Source: Ailurus styani (lineage: Eukaryota; Chordata; Mammalia; Carnivora; Ailuridae). From it: 64,000 bases of DNA. Made by a program: the position numbers and the translations under genes. Shown here in pieces: positions 36,955-48,512 of this stretch (position 1 is the stretch's first letter; the number at the start of each line of letters is the position of its first letter). The notes under the pieces are model-generated. The model made no database searches, was not told the origin of the DNA, and saw only the letters and a program-made list of their open reading frames with translations. Location: NCBI GenBank assembly GCA_002007465.1, contig LNAC01000102.1, positions 2,380,469 through 2,444,468 on the forward strand. The letters are read 5' to 3'.

Positions 36955-37110
36955 AAATACCTATGTTTGAATTATGGCTTTAAAATATATTCTTTCTTTA
37001 ATCTTGGTAAAGTTGCTTAACCACTCTAAGGTTTGATTTCTTTATACACTAGGTAAAAAGTACAACTACTTCATGGAGATTTGTGAAGATTAAATGAGAA
37101 TATGTAAATA
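36955..37110 (+). mobile_element. MIR-type SINE remnant, sense
   Basis: AATCTTGGTAAAGTTGCTTA, CCACTCTAAGGTTTGATTTC and AAGATTAAATGAGAATATGT follow the MIR order (CCTTGGGCAAGTTACTTAACC, then CTCAGTTTCC, then GATTAAATGAG). Confidence 0.7.
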
Positions 37111-37246
37111 AAATTCTTTTGTCCATACTTTGTTATTTCCCATACAAATAATCTGATTTGGTCAAAGTCATTTCCCACATTGCTTCCTGTTTTTAAGCTC
37201 CATGACCTTACCTTGTTTGTTAGAATGCTGGGCACACATTTTAGAT

Positions 37247-37444
37247 ATTTTTTTAAAGATTTATTTATTTTAGAAAGAGAAAGCACACATGAATAGGGGG
37301 AGGGGTAGAGGGAGAGAATCTTCAAGCAGACTCCCCACTGAGCACAGAGTCCCACAAAGGGCTCCATATCATGACCCATGAGATCATGACCTGAGCTGAC
37401 ACCAAGAGTCAGACATTTAACTGGCTGAGCTACCCACGTGCCCC
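37247..37444 (-). mobile_element. CAN-SINE, antisense, divergent older subtype
   Basis: The core GAGCTGACACCAAGAGTCAG is the extended subtype, as in the copy at 22150. End GAGCTACCCACGTGCCCC. TSD CTGGGCACACATTTTA and CTGGGCACATATTTTA with one mismatch (about 37229 and 37445). Confidence 0.93.
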
Positions 37445-37688
37445 TGGGCACATATTTTAAAAATCACACCCAATGCTTCTATATTCTGTCATCTTCTACT
37501 TTTCAAATACATTTTTCAAGTTGTTTCTTTTCCATGAAGTCCTTTCAGGGATTTGCAACCTAACTTGATCAATTCCTTGATGTTGGAGCTCCTACAAATA
37601 CCAAGTATTTTAGCACTTCACTGTTTCCCAAATGGATTTTTAGCTCCTTAACATCAGTAACAATTACTTAAAAAAAAAAACCTCACAG

Positions 37689-37883
37689 TGGGGTGCCTGG
37701 GTGGCTCAGTGGGTTAAGCCGCTGCCTTCGGCTCAGGTCATGATTCTAGAGTCCTGGGATCGAGCCCCGCATCGGGGTCTCTGCTCCGCGGAGACCCTGC
37801 TTATCCCTCTCCCTCTCCCTCTGCCTGCTGTTCTGCCTACTTGTGCTCTCTATCTCTCTGTCAAATAAATAAATAAAATCTTT
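37689..37883 (+). mobile_element. CAN-SINE, sense, young
   Basis: GGGTGCCTGGGTGGCTCAG head, GGATCGAGCCCCGCATCGGG B-box region, (AAATA)n/A tail. TSD of about 13 bp AAAAAACCTCACAG and AAAAAAACTCACAG. Confidence 0.95.
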
Positions 37884-37899
37884 AAAAAAACTCACAGAG

Positions 37900-38297
37900 C
37901 ACTTAAGAGAATTTACCATTTGGTAGTCCCTTGAAAAATTGCTGCCTAGATGATTTATCATGACATTCAGTGAATTTAGATTATACAGTATTTTTGGAAC
38001 ATATTGTTAATGGTAGGGAACTTAGATATAAGTAATGGTTAAATGTTATTTAAAATTATATGCATATTTTTTGAAATTAAATTTTTCTTCTTTACCAAAA
38101 CATTTTTTCCTGTCTCCAATTGTGCTTATTTCTACCACAGAGATAGTAATGATATTACAATGGTTGACAAAGTGAACACAAAATATACCAGGGTCAACAT
38201 TAAAATATGGGAATGGCTTCTCTTCTTTGGACACATTTATCAGCACTGATCAAACTTCAGATTGAGTTTGCACAGATGAGGGGGCCTAGAGCATGAG
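37900..38297. other. Unassigned stretch
   Basis: Nothing recognised; two 66-68 codon frames on opposite strands (38043-38249) mirror each other and look like chance. Confidence 0.4.
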
Positions 38298-38465
38298 TTT
38301 TCAAACTTGGCAGCACATTGGGATACCTGAAAAGCTTTAAGAATACCAACACCTGCATCTTAAACCCAGAGACCTCCATTTAATTGAACTAGCATATGGC
38401 TTCACAATGGCATATTTAGAAGTTAACCAGATGATTCTCATGAGCAATTAGAAATAACCACTGGT
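38298..38465 (+). mobile_element. MER5A-like hAT non-autonomous element
   Basis: GAGTTTTCAAACTTGGCAGC, ACATTGGGATACCTGAAAAG, CCCAGAGACCTCCATTTAAT and ATGATTCTCATGAGCAAT followed by AACCACTGG match the order of MER5A, a short hAT-Charlie derivative with palindromic ends. Confidence 0.8.
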
Positions 38466-39864
38466 GAGAAGCTTTTTTTTTTTTTTTTTACATTTAGCAT
38501 CCTCTCCCATTCACTTTTCTCTTACTGTTTTCCTTTAGGAACATGCTGCCCAATTAGAGAGATTTAAGGCCATTCATCTAAGCATTCCTTGTTGCTAGTG
38601 GCACCTTTGGCATACATATACATCTAAGGATGATAAGATGGTATTATTTTGTAAGTGATTTTCTGAAAATATCTTTATAATTTTAGTAGACAGTAATAGT
38701 ATTCACACACTCTAGGGAAAAAATGGTAAGAACTAAAATATCAAACTGGCAGGAAGCAGAGAGAGGAGAAAAAGAAAAGACTATAGCTGTATTAACTGTA
38801 AGTAAGAGTTACAGTTTCAGGCTATATGTACCTGATTGATGGTACCCAGAACATCAGTAAAGCTGTTTACTTCTGATAAAAGCAGAGATATTATAGATTT
38901 TCTCAACAAGCTGCAACTTCCCAGGGTTACCAGACTCTGAGACACATAATGCTGCACCTGAAACTAAAGATAAAAATGAATAGGTTTCTATTTTCTATCA
39001 AGTCAGGTCAAAATATATTTAGAGTGCAATTTCTAAGACTTTATTACTAAATCCATATTGTCAGGAGTACAAAAGGTGTCAGCATAATTCTCGATTGTTC
39101 TTAGGCAAAATTATGAAATAGACAAATTATCACTATATAAGTAATAAAATGTACAGCAGTTAATATTTTGAAAGGTATGACAAAGTGCTGAATGGAAGTT
39201 TTAGTGAAGTATCAAAATAAATCATTATATTTAGATGATAGACCAAACACAGAACGAATAAAAGAAGACAAGACTCTTAAGCCCTTACCCACTAGATATA
39301 AGTATAGGTATATGTGTGTGTGTGTGTGAACGCACACACATACATGAATGGAGTTTGAAGATGTCTTTTGGGATAGATATTGGTGCACTATGAATCCCAC
39401 CTCCACACCGAAGACAGGTAGGAAGGACTTCTTTGTTCTCTAAGTCAAAAGATAGGCATTCTAGAGAAAGGAGAAAAAATGTAATACTCTAAATTTTCAT
39501 CTAGGGACAGCAAAAAGTACTCACCACTAAATAAGTATAAAAGGACAATGAGAGAAAATAAACTATATCCTATATAATTATTAGGAGAAAGGCCATTTGG
39601 CTTATTAATCACATTAAGGTGTGTATAACTCATAGCTGGAACTTCATTAAACATGTCCCTTAATATATTTTGGAGAAAGGAGGCTTCAGAAGTATCTTGA
39701 AACAAAGAAATAGCACCTATCTTGTCGTGCTCTATAGATTAAAATCATACCGAGGAGACATTGCTTTTGTATATAAAACGTCTAAATGACAATGCTAAAT
39801 AATGCTATATGAAAGTAGGAAATGTCACCCATCCTTTAAGATAAACACTTAACATAGATATTTC
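38466..39864. other. Unassigned stretch with poly-T and TG tracts
   Basis: Poly-T at about 38472-38489; (TG)n/(CA)n near 39311-39342. No gene recognised. Confidence 0.45.
39311..39342. repeat. (TG)n then (CA)n microsatellite, quasi-palindromic
   Basis: TATGTGTGTGTGTGTGTGAA followed by CGCACACACATAC. The two halves can pair into a hairpin. Confidence 0.9.
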
Positions 39865-39888
39865 TAAAATTGGTAGTCTACAGTTTTC

Positions 39889-40082
39889 TTTTTGATTTTA
39901 AGATTTTATTTATTTGTCAGACAGATAGCAAGAGCAGGAACACAAGCCAGGCAAGTGGGAGAGGGAGAAGCAGGTTTCCTGCTGAGTAGGGAGCCCGGTG
40001 TGGGGCTCAATCCCAGGACCCCTGGGATCATGACTTGAGCCGAAAGCAGACCCTTAAAGACTGAGTCACCCAGGCACCGCCC
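39889..40082 (-). mobile_element. CAN-SINE, antisense, older subtype
   Basis: AAGATTTTATTTATTTGTCA start, GATCATGACTTGAGCCGAAA core, GAGTCACCCAGGCACCGCC end. Approximate TSD AGTCTACAGTTTTC and AGTCTATACTTTTA. Confidence 0.92.
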
Positions 40083-40700
40083 AGAGTCTATACTTTTATC
40101 TCTTTAGGTCTATGATCAATTTTGAGTTAATTTTAGTAGATGGTCCATTTGCATGTGGATGTCTAGTTGTTCACCCATTGTTGAAAAAGGGAATTTATTC
40201 CATTGAATTGCCTTAGCAACCTGGTCGAAATCAACTGACTATAAATGTATGGGTTTACTGATGGAGTCTCAGTTCTATTTTATTTATATGCCTATCCTTA
40301 GACCAGAATCACAGTATCTTGATTGCCATAGATTTATAGTAAGTTTTGAAATTAGGACATATGTATCCTCCAACATTTTTCTCCTTTTCAAGATTGCTTT
40401 GGTTATTCTGGGTTCCTTTCATTTTCATGTAAACTTTAGCATCAGTTTGTTAATTTCTACAAAAAGGAGACTGGGATTTTGATAGGGATTATGTTGAATC
40501 TCTAGATCAGTTTGAGAAAACATTATCATATTCATGATATTAAATCTTAGACTCCATAAACACAGAATATTTTTTCTCTTTATTTTCAACAATTTTTGTA
40601 GTTCCTGCAAAGACATCTTATACTACTTTTGATGATTATTCCAAAGTATTTTGCTACTTTGCATGCTATTATAAATTGAATTATATTAATTTTAAGATCA
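40083..40700 (-). mobile_element. Old L1 ORF2 fragment, antisense
   Basis: GGTCTATGATCAATTTTGAG (40108), GGATTTTGATAGGGATTATG (40473), CAAGATTGCTTTGGTTATTC (40389) are antisense L1 ORF2. The copy probably begins left of the SINE at about 39865. No intact frame. Confidence 0.85.
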
Positions 40701-40888
40701 CTTTTTAACATTCCTGAGTACATATTCTCTTAAACATGTGCAAAACCCTGGATTGTAAATTGGAATTATCTATACCTTCCTCATACAGTAAATAAATCAA
40801 TAAACCTAAGAGTCATGGATGAGACATAAAAGCAAATTACATGTGGCAGCCCCTTTGATTCCCTTTTTACTTAAAAAAAAAATTTACT

Positions 40889-41191
40889 ATAGTCTCTCAT
40901 GTTTCACTTCTCCTAATGTCCTCCATGCTATTTCTTACGTTTCAAAAACAAGTGAAACCATATAATTGACCTTCTCTGCTTGACTTATTTCACTTAGAAC
41001 CACGAGAGACTATGGACACTCTGGGAAACAGAGAGTTTTAGAAGGGAGGGGGCTGGGGGGCTGGGTAAGCCTGGTGATGGGTATTAAGGAGGGCACAGAT
41101 TGCATGGAGCACTGGGTGTTTTACGTAAACAATGAATCTTGGAACACGACATCAAAAACTAATGATGTACTGCATGATGACTAACATAATG
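40889..41191 (+). mobile_element. Short carnivore L1 with 5' inversion (twin priming)
   Basis: Antisense part 40889-40998 (AGTCTCTCATGTTTCACTTC ... CTTATTTCACTTAGAA), then sense 3' end 40999-41191 (CCACGAGAGACTATGGACAC ... ATGGGTATTAAGGAGGGCAC) with an A tail. The two parts overlap by GAGAGACTAT in the L1 consensus. An approximate A-rich TSD (AAAAAAAATTTACTA and AAAAAAAATTACCACTA) flanks the whole. Confidence 0.8.
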
Positions 41192-41209
41192 AAAAAAAAT
41201 TACCACTAG

Positions 41210-41496
41210 CTATTAAAGATAGGAAATGAAATTTGTAACAGAATTATTGTTATCAAAATGGTACTGCTGTATAGCATTTTCATGAACATTTGGGATACAC
41301 TTGGATTCTATAATCATCTCTATGTTCTTTAGAGTTCCACCTCATAACCTCTCAGGAAGCTTCCAAAACTTGAACACACCTTGCCTATCTATCTCTCCTC
41401 TGCTGGTACTACTACTATTATTGCTACTACTACTACTACTACTATTCTTAAAACTATTACTACCACTATCCTTATCTCTGAGACGTAAAATAATCT
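41210..41496. repeat. Unassigned stretch ending in a (TAC)n-rich region
   Basis: TACTACTACTATTATTGCTA at about 41407, continuing as imperfect TAC/TAT triplets to about 41475. It produces a poly-Leu run in one frame (41301-41498) that is not a gene. Confidence 0.8.
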
Positions 41497-41715
41497 AGTT
41501 AGTAACAGCTCAGACTCTGAAGTCAGACTGCCTGTTCAAACCTGCCTCTGTAATGTACTACCTATGTAACCATGGTTAAGTACTATACTTCTCTGTAGCT
41601 TAGTTTTCTAACCTATAAAAGTTAGGACAAGAATAGCTACTATTTCACAGGCCTGTTTTGAAAGATGAGTTAACACATGGAAATACTTGTAATGGTGCTT
41701 GGTAAAATGAACATT
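41497..41715 (+). mobile_element. MIR-type SINE, sense
   Basis: CAGACTCTGAAGTCAGACTG (41512), TATGTAACCATGGTTAAGTA (41563), CTCTGTAGCTTAGTTTTCTA (41591), AATGGTGCTTGGTA (41692) follow MIR in order over about 200 bp. Confidence 0.85.
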
Positions 41716-42375
41716 AGATATATTTAACTCTAAGAAAGGAAGATAACCAGATAAAACTATGTATAAATCCATAGGCAAGATTCTGGAAATTTCAGAGGTG
41801 TCACTAAGGAGAAATCTATAAACTAAAGCTTGGCAGTTTCCAAAGGGAAGATCTAGGCTTTATGAAGACTGGGAGGAGCTCCTATGAAGTGTGTTTGGAA
41901 AGACAGTGTAATAGCAGACAAGTTCAGCCCATATCAGAAGAACAGCAAGAAGTAACAGGCACCCTGACACTAAGTAAGTACAATAAAATAAAGGAGAATG
42001 TAAAAAAAGGGGGGGCAGTTTCATTATGAAAAAATGGTATAGAGTTAACACATGACAAAAGAAAAACTATCTTATTACCATTTTTCCCATTCAAAGAAAT
42101 GATCTTTGGTCTGGAGATAATAAAAACAATATATATAAGAGATAAAGCAGAATTAAAGTTTCATATATAATGAAAATCTAGCTATTTGAACTGAACTCAA
42201 AATTTGAAGAATTTTATCCTAAATATACAAAGTCCTTGTAGATGTAATTAATAATATATTCATTATAATTACTGAGAAGCCATACAAAAGACACTTAAAG
42301 GAATAGAAGTGGGCAGTGCTATGTGAATTTTTAAAAAATGAAAGTAGATGTCTCATCCACAGAATAATATATGTG
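41716..42375. other. Unassigned AT-rich stretch
   Basis: Short homopolymer runs near 42001-42015 (A7 then G7). No gene recognised. Confidence 0.4.
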
Positions 42376-42390
42376 GATTCTGGGACCTTT

Positions 42391-42625
42391 TTTTTTTTTT
42401 TAATTTTTATTTTATTTTTTTTTTTTTTTTAAAGATTTTATTTATTTATTTGACAGAGAGAGAGAGATTACAAGTAGGCAGAGAGGCAGGCAGAGAGACA
42501 GGGAGAGGAGGAAGCAGGCTCCCTGCTGAGCAGAGAGCCCGATGCGGGCCTCGATCCCAGGACCCTGAGATCATGACCTGAGCCGAAAGCAGAGGCTTTA
42601 ACCCACTGAGCCACCCAGGCGCCCT
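42391..42625 (-). mobile_element. CAN-SINE, antisense, with long poly-T tail
   Basis: Poly-T tail of about 47 bases (42384-42430) interrupted by TAATTTTTATTTTA; GATCATGACCTGAGCCGAAA core; GCCACCCAGGCGCCC end. The TSD GATTCTGGGACCTTT is perfect over 15 bp (42376-42390 and 42626-42640). Confidence 0.96.
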
Positions 42626-42739
42626 GATTCTGGGACCTTTGAGGACATTTGCTATGCAGAAAATTTTTGAGAACTAAGAAGAGCACATAGAGTCCATTAG
42701 GAAAGTGCATCAATTAAGAAATAATGTCAGGCCACACTA

Positions 42740-43060
42740 ACTTTATTCCTGTCCTATTATGGTAGAGTTGCTATGTTTTATCAAAAGAAGCCCCAGACAT
42801 AGAACACATTGATTTCAACAAGACCTCTGAGCAAGCCATTAGGATTTCTTTTAAATATAATAGGGACCACGGAAGTTTCACGATGGGTGAATAAACTGCA
42901 TCTAAAGAGTATGGATTATAATTTCATAGGCTTTTCCAATAGCATGCCACAATACTTGGCCCTATGGTTCATTTTTAATGAATAATTTCAAAAAAATCAT
43001 TCAAATCAAAATTTAAACTGCAATACTGGTAGAGACCACTACTGCTGTGGTAGCAAAACA
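42740..43060 (+). mobile_element. Probable CR1/L3 LINE remnant, sense
   Basis: GAACACATTGATTTCAACAA (42802) with the following GCAAGCCATTAGG, GGTGAATAAACTGCATCTAA (42886), and ATGCCACAATACTTGGCCCT then TTCATTTTTAATGAATAATT (42944) follow the reverse-transcriptase coding order of L3/CR1 (DFSKAFD, then GVPQGSVLGP, then LFNIFINDL). Highly degraded with deletions. From remembered consensus. Confidence 0.5.
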
Positions 43061-43797
43061 AAATTCAAATGAACTCTCTGAGCTATAATTAGTTCCAAAT
43101 AAGCAAAATGTAACAGATACAGGAAAAGCTGTCTATTTAAGTTCCTACAACCTGTTAAAAAGCAGAAATATAATTATATATAGGTATTTTGATATTTTTA
43201 TCTGCTAAGCACTTATTGGGATTGGAGCTAAAGACACTGCCCAGAAATATCCAAAAGCTTCCAAAAGGGGATAGTGGCACCTTCATAAAAGTCCTCATAT
43301 TTCCTGGAAGATGATCACATGGCCTTGGGTGCGGCACAGGTTACATGGTCATTTTCAAAAATGACTTGTTCAGTGTGACTCTGAGAATCTGGAAAGCTCT
43401 GGAGCCCTACCCAATAAGCTTTAAAACAGCCATCTGCTTATATACAGAGGGGACTGTGCTTATTTATGACCAACTTCTCAAAGGCAACAAATTAATAGAA
43501 AAAAATTTCACTTCCTTATCATGAGAGACTTTGTGACATTTGAGTGGAAGTCAGAAGTAAATAATAAAAACATGGCATTTTATGTGCTCAAAAGGATGTG
43601 GGGGGCTGTAGAAACCATATGCTTTTTCATTTAATCAAAATGGTTTGTATTATTGAGTCACTGACATTTGTTTAAAGATGTACATGCATCGCTAATATTA
43701 GATAAATCACACTTCACAACAGGATAACAGAAAAGTGGTGAGTACTCTCAAGTTCACAAATGAATTCTGTGATATAAATGTGAAGTAAACAATTTCA
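43061..43797. other. Unassigned stretch, possibly continuing the ancient LINE
   Basis: No young repeats. AAGCACTTATTGGGATTGGA near 43207 is weakly MIR-like. No gene recognised. Confidence 0.35.
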
Positions 43798-43983
43798 TGG
43801 GCACCTAGGTGGCTCAGTCTGTTAAGCATCTACTTTCAGCTCAGGTTATGATCTCAGGATCCTAGGATTGAACCCCACGTCAGGCTCCTTGCTCAGTGGG
43901 GAGTCTGCTTCTCCCTCTCCCTCTGCCTGTCCTCCCCACTTGTACAAACTCTCTCTCTGAAAAAAATAAAATCTTAAAAAAAA
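43798..43983 (+). mobile_element. CAN-SINE, sense, older divergent copy
   Basis: TGGGCACCTAGGTGGCTCAG head, GATCCTAGGATTGAACCCCA, tail AAAAAATAAAATCTTAAAAA. Short TSD around AAACAATTTCA/AAAAAATTTCA. Confidence 0.92.
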
Positions 43984-44229
43984 AATTTCAGATCAAAGGT
44001 ATATCATCACCACTGAACAAGTGACAGAGATGTGGAGGGACTGCCTATGGATAGGCATTAGAAGGTTGAACCATTCCTTCTATTTGTGTTTTATCTATTC
44101 ATATAACTACTAATGAATGAAACAAAATAAAACCAACTAAAAACTACTGGAATAATCAGAATTATGCTAGTTTCTTCTGACTAAAGTTTTAGACAAAAAA
44201 GTGAGACACTCCATCTAGTATCCCAACAA

Positions 44230-44335
44230 CACTGATAATGACATTTCCCACTTTTAAAATTGAAGCAAGTGACACTCAGGAATATTAAGTTCACATGGTG
44301 AGGGCCAGAGTCTAGTGTTAGAGTCAGTTTTTTTT
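44230..44335 (-). mobile_element. Possible MIR remnant, antisense
   Basis: TTCCCACTTTTAAAATTGAAG then AAGTTCACATGGTGAGGGCC resemble the antisense MIR blocks CCCCATTTTACAGATGAGG and CCAAGGTCACACAGC. Weak. Confidence 0.45.
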
Positions 44336-44464
44336 TTGTTTTGTTTTAACTTGAATGCCTATTATCTCTGCTGCCAGTGAAGCAAAACTTACAGGAAAAT
44401 GTGGCATCAGAATAGCAGAAAACAATATCAATATAAATATACTATGACTTTTAAGCTTTTATTT

Positions 44465-44615
44465 TGCATTGTGTACAATGCTCATTGTTTATATACTGTA
44501 TCATTTAATCTTTAAAATCACTCTATGAGGAGGTATAATCTCAAATTAAATAATAGGGTTACAGAGAGTAAGTAACTTGTTCAAAGTTAGATCAAATATA
44601 TGTAAGAATTAGAAT
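44465..44615 (-). mobile_element. MIR-type SINE remnant, antisense
   Basis: TGTATCATTTAATCTTTAAA, CTATGAGGAGGTATAATCTC and CAGAGAGTAAGTAACTTGTT with AAAGTTAGATCAAA follow antisense MIR in order. Confidence 0.75.
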
Positions 44616-45420
44616 CTTATATGGGGAAAGAGACTCAGATGTACAGATAGTATCGGTCCTTAATCTGGGTACACAATGCACTAATAAGTGTTCCCTACTT
44701 TTTAAAGCATCTAAAATTATATTTCACCCCCTTTGTTTTCCTATTATTCTGTAATTCATATGCATTAATCATATAAATAAGAAAACCAAAGTACTTAGGA
44801 CAAGGAAAAAAACATCTCAGGGGATGTTACTTCTGGGAAGCTGGGGGAATAGACAGGTGTGAAAACACTTTCCCATAAATTATAAGTATATCGAAAATCT
44901 TTTGAAAGAGCCAAAATATTCAGCAATATCAACCATAGCTATTAATATAAATCTGGCTTATCAGAATGTGGATGATCACAGTAGGCAAGCAATTAGCAGG
45001 CAGCAACGTCCAGAAAATTGACCTCTGGAACTCACCAAGGCTTTAAGCAGACTGGCATGAGTGAGGGGCCCTGCCACTCCCCTAGCTGTATAGGATTAGA
45101 GCAGTGCCAATCTGTGTAGACAGAACCTGCTGTACAAAGATCTTAAAACTTCAGTGCAGTAAGAGTGGTGGTTAACAATCCAGACTCAATTGAAAGTAAA
45201 TCATAAAAAACAATTTTCAAAAGCTCTCACTCACATGAAAAACTATAGACTATAAAATAAATGTTTAGAGTAAAAGTTGTTGCAATTAATTACATTAAAT
45301 GTTTTAAAAATAACTAGATGTGTTAAGATTCTTATAAGGTAGGCAATTATTCATGAAAAACCATGATTCTAAATAGGACACAACAAAATCAAAGCTGTAA
45401 TAACCAAACATAAATGGTTA
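44616..45420. other. Unassigned stretch
   Basis: No gene or clear repeat. A GC-richer patch at 44990-45130 has no open frame of note. Confidence 0.4.
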
Positions 45421-45530
45421 TATATTCATCCATTATAGCAAATATTGACTGAGTGTAGTCCATATGCCAATGACTGAGCTAGTCTCCATTATTACTTAGA
45501 TTCAATGAAGAATAAAATAAGATTATTTTT
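45421..45530. mobile_element. Possible L2/MIR-type remnant
   Basis: TATTCATCCATTATAGCAAA, TATTGACTGAGTGTAGTCCA, TATGCCAATGACTGAGCTAG resemble the ancient L2 3' block with ATTTATTGAGC and TATGTGCCAGGC. Weak. Confidence 0.4.
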
Positions 45531-46514
45531 GCTTCAGTAGTTACTTCTGCTTATGGTTGGCAAGATATTTTAAAAAGCTATCAAAATGCAATCCAGCTTG
45601 ATCCTGATGTGAAAGAATACTTTCCAAAAAGTTAAAAACTTGATTCTCATACAAATTTAGAGTGACTACATGTCAATGGTGTATTTACATTATTAATGAT
45701 GGTAAAGAACATTTGGGAATTGAGTATTGGATTTAAATAAAAAATACTGGGATGATACTGTTCTGTTAGATACAAACTGATTAATATCCTACAAGATAAC
45801 CCCCTAACATAATGTGTGTGTATGTGTATACAGAATTTTTGTGCATAGAAATCATTTACATATATACCAGATAGGAATTATGGGTTAATATGGAACTTCA
45901 CAAAGTCAGGGATATGACAAAATACATCCCCAGACATTTAAATAATCCTTGGGTTAGCCTGTTAGATAATGCCCTAGAGTGTTAGGATAAGCAACCAACA
46001 TTTCATCTTATTTATAGGATCTTGATAATGTATATTAATACTAGATAAAGTAACATATATTAATGTATTGAATTCTTCAAAAAGAAAAGGAGATCCTCAG
46101 AGGCCAAAATAAAAAGGAGAAGTAAAAATAAGATAAAATCAGATAATTAACTTTCAGAAATGGATACACCAATGTTGCCTTGTTGGCAAATAATATTAGC
46201 TGCACAGAACTCTCAGCTAAGGTCTGGACCCTTCCAAAGTGGGAAATAGTCTAATATTCCCCAGGTTAATCTTAGAGAGCTAAAGTACTAATGAAAGATG
46301 GGCTGATAAACATCTATGTGCCAGCAAAAGAAGCCTCCATATTAATATTGATACCAACAGTAGGACTAGTAATAGTCACCTATAAGAATGTGCAAAGCCA
46401 GCCAGGTCTCTGTTGGATACGCTGTTCAAATTTACACTACTAAGTACTCCAGAACCCCACACTGAGAAAGTAAGCTAACTTTGTATTTGCAACTGGAAGA
46501 TGCAAATACAAAAC
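45531..46514. other. Unassigned stretch
   Basis: AT-rich; no gene or clear repeat recognised. TTTGCAACTGGAAGATGCAAA at 46485-46505 forms a short hairpin. Confidence 0.4.
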
Positions 46515-47285
46515 TAATTTTTTCAGCTTTATTGAATATAATTGGCATATGACATTAAGATGTACAAAAAGTATCCAACAGAGACCTGGCTGGCTTTGCA
46601 CATAAATGTTTATGTTTTGCAAATGTCAGGATTTCCTTCTTTCTCATGTTTGAATAATATTGAACTCTATGCAATATATACCACATCATCTTTATCCATT
46701 CACCTACAGATAGACACTTAGATGGTTTCCATATCTTGGCTACTGTGAGTATGCTGCAATGAACATGGGAGTGCAGCAACCTCTACAAGATCCTGATTCC
46801 TTTTGAATATATACCTAGAAGTAGAATTGCTGAATCTTATGATAGTTCCATTCTTTATTCTTCTGAGGAACCGCCATACCATTTCCCATGTGGCTGCACC
46901 AATTTACATTCCCAGTACATAAGAGTTTTTTTCTCCACATCTTCACCAATACTTGTTATCTCTTGTCTTTTTGATGACAGCTGTTCTGACAGGTGTGAGG
47001 TGGTATCTCATTGTGGTTTTGATTTGCATTTCCATGATTATTAGTGAGGTTCAGCATTGTTCATATACTTGTCCACTTATGTATCTTTGGAATTCCTTCA
47101 CCCATTTTTTTAATTGGACAGTATTTTTGATAGAGCTGTAAGAGTTCTTTATCTTCTCCCATTCTGTAGGCTGCCTTTCCATTTTATAGATAATTTCTTT
47201 TGCTGTGCAGATTTTTTTGTATGATGAACTCCCATTTGTTGAATTTTGCTTTTGTTGCTTGTGCTTTTGTTTTTTTTTTTTTTGC
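46515..47285 (-). mobile_element. Outer L1 of the nested block: 3' end, antisense
   Basis: Antisense L1 3' UTR and ORF2 end: GTATGCTGCAATGAACATGG (46748), CTAGAAGTAGAATTGCTGAA (46815), GTGAGGTGGTATCTCATTGT (46995), back to GTTGCTTGTGCTTTTG (47255). It is interrupted at a T16 run (47269-47284). The text at 63,836-64,000 appears to pick up almost where this one stops. Confidence 0.85.
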
Positions 47286-47324
47286 ATGCTTGCTGGTGCT
47301 CAGTCCCAGTTCCATTTCTCCCTG

Positions 47325-47750
47325 CCTTTTTTTTTAATCAAAGTATAACTGATATACAATATTATTTTTAATTATCATATTATATACTATTAGTTTATAT
47401 AACCATGCTATATGTAGTTATAATCACTTATACAACATAGCTATTTGATATTTATATACATTGTGAAATGATCACCATAAGTCTACTTACCATTTTTCAC
47501 CAAAGTTTTTGTATTATTGAATATAATCACTGTGTTGTACATTACATCACTGTAACTTACTTATTTTATAAATGAAGATTACACCTCTTAATCACTTTCA
47601 CCTATTTCATCCAGCCCCCAACCCTTATCCCTTCTGACAACCATCAGTTTGTATCTGTATCCATGAATCTTTCTGTCTTGCATTGTTTGTTCATTTGATT
47701 TGCTTTTTAAAATCCATATTTAAGTAAAATCATGTAGTATTTGTATTTTT
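47325..47750 (-). mobile_element. Second-layer L1: 3' end, left part, antisense
   Basis: AATCAAAGTATAACTGATAT marks an L1M-type 3' terminus (47337). The copy is split at 47750 by a full-length L1 and resumes at 55,008. Its last bases GTAGTATTTGTATTTTT (47734-47750) are the left copy of the TSD. Confidence 0.88.
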
Positions 47751-48330
47751 TTAGTTTAACTTTATTTTTCTGTGTTCCAAGATTCATTGTTCATGCACCA
47801 CACCCAGTGCTCCATGCAATATGTGTCCTCCTTAATACCCACCACCAGGCTCACTCATATCCCCCACCTCCTCCCCTCCAAAACCCTCAGTTTGTTTCTC
47901 AGAGTCCATAGTCTCTCATGCTTCATCTCCCCCTCCAATTTACCCCAATTCACTTTTCCTTTCCTTCTCCTGATGTCCTCCATATTATTCTTCATGCTCC
48001 ACAAATAAGTGAAACCATATGATAATTGACTTTCTCTGCTTATTTCACACAGCATAATCTCCTCCAGTCCCATCCATGTTGATACAAAGTTAGGTGTTCA
48101 TCTTTTTTGATGGCTGCATAATATTCCATTGTATACAGGGACCATATCTTCTTTTTCCATTCATCTGTTGAAGGCCATCTTGGCTCTTTCCACAGTTTGG
48201 CGATTGTGGCCATTGCTGCTATGAACACTGGAGTACAGATGGCCCTTCTTTTTACCACATCTGTATCTTTGGGGTAAATACCCAGTAGTGCAATTGCTGT
48301 GTCATTGGGTAGCTCTATTTTTAATTTTTT

Positions 48331-48512
48331 AAAAGATTTTTATTTATTTGACAGAGAGAGATCACAAGTAGGCAGAGAGGCAGGCAGAGGGAGAGGAGGA
48401 AGCAGGCTCCCGGCTGAGCAGGGAGCCCGATGCGGGCCTCGATCCCAGGACCCTGAGATCATGAACTGAGTCGAAGGCAGAGGCTTAACCCATTGAGCCA
48501 CCCAGGTGCCCC
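48331..48512 (-). mobile_element. CAN-SINE, antisense, young, inserted in L1 ORF2
   Basis: AAAAGATTTTTATTTATTTG start, GAGCCACCCAGGTGCCCC end. TSD TATTTTTAATTTTTT perfect (48316-48330 and 48513-48527). It disrupts ORF2 between the Cys-rich motif and the C-terminus. Confidence 0.96.
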
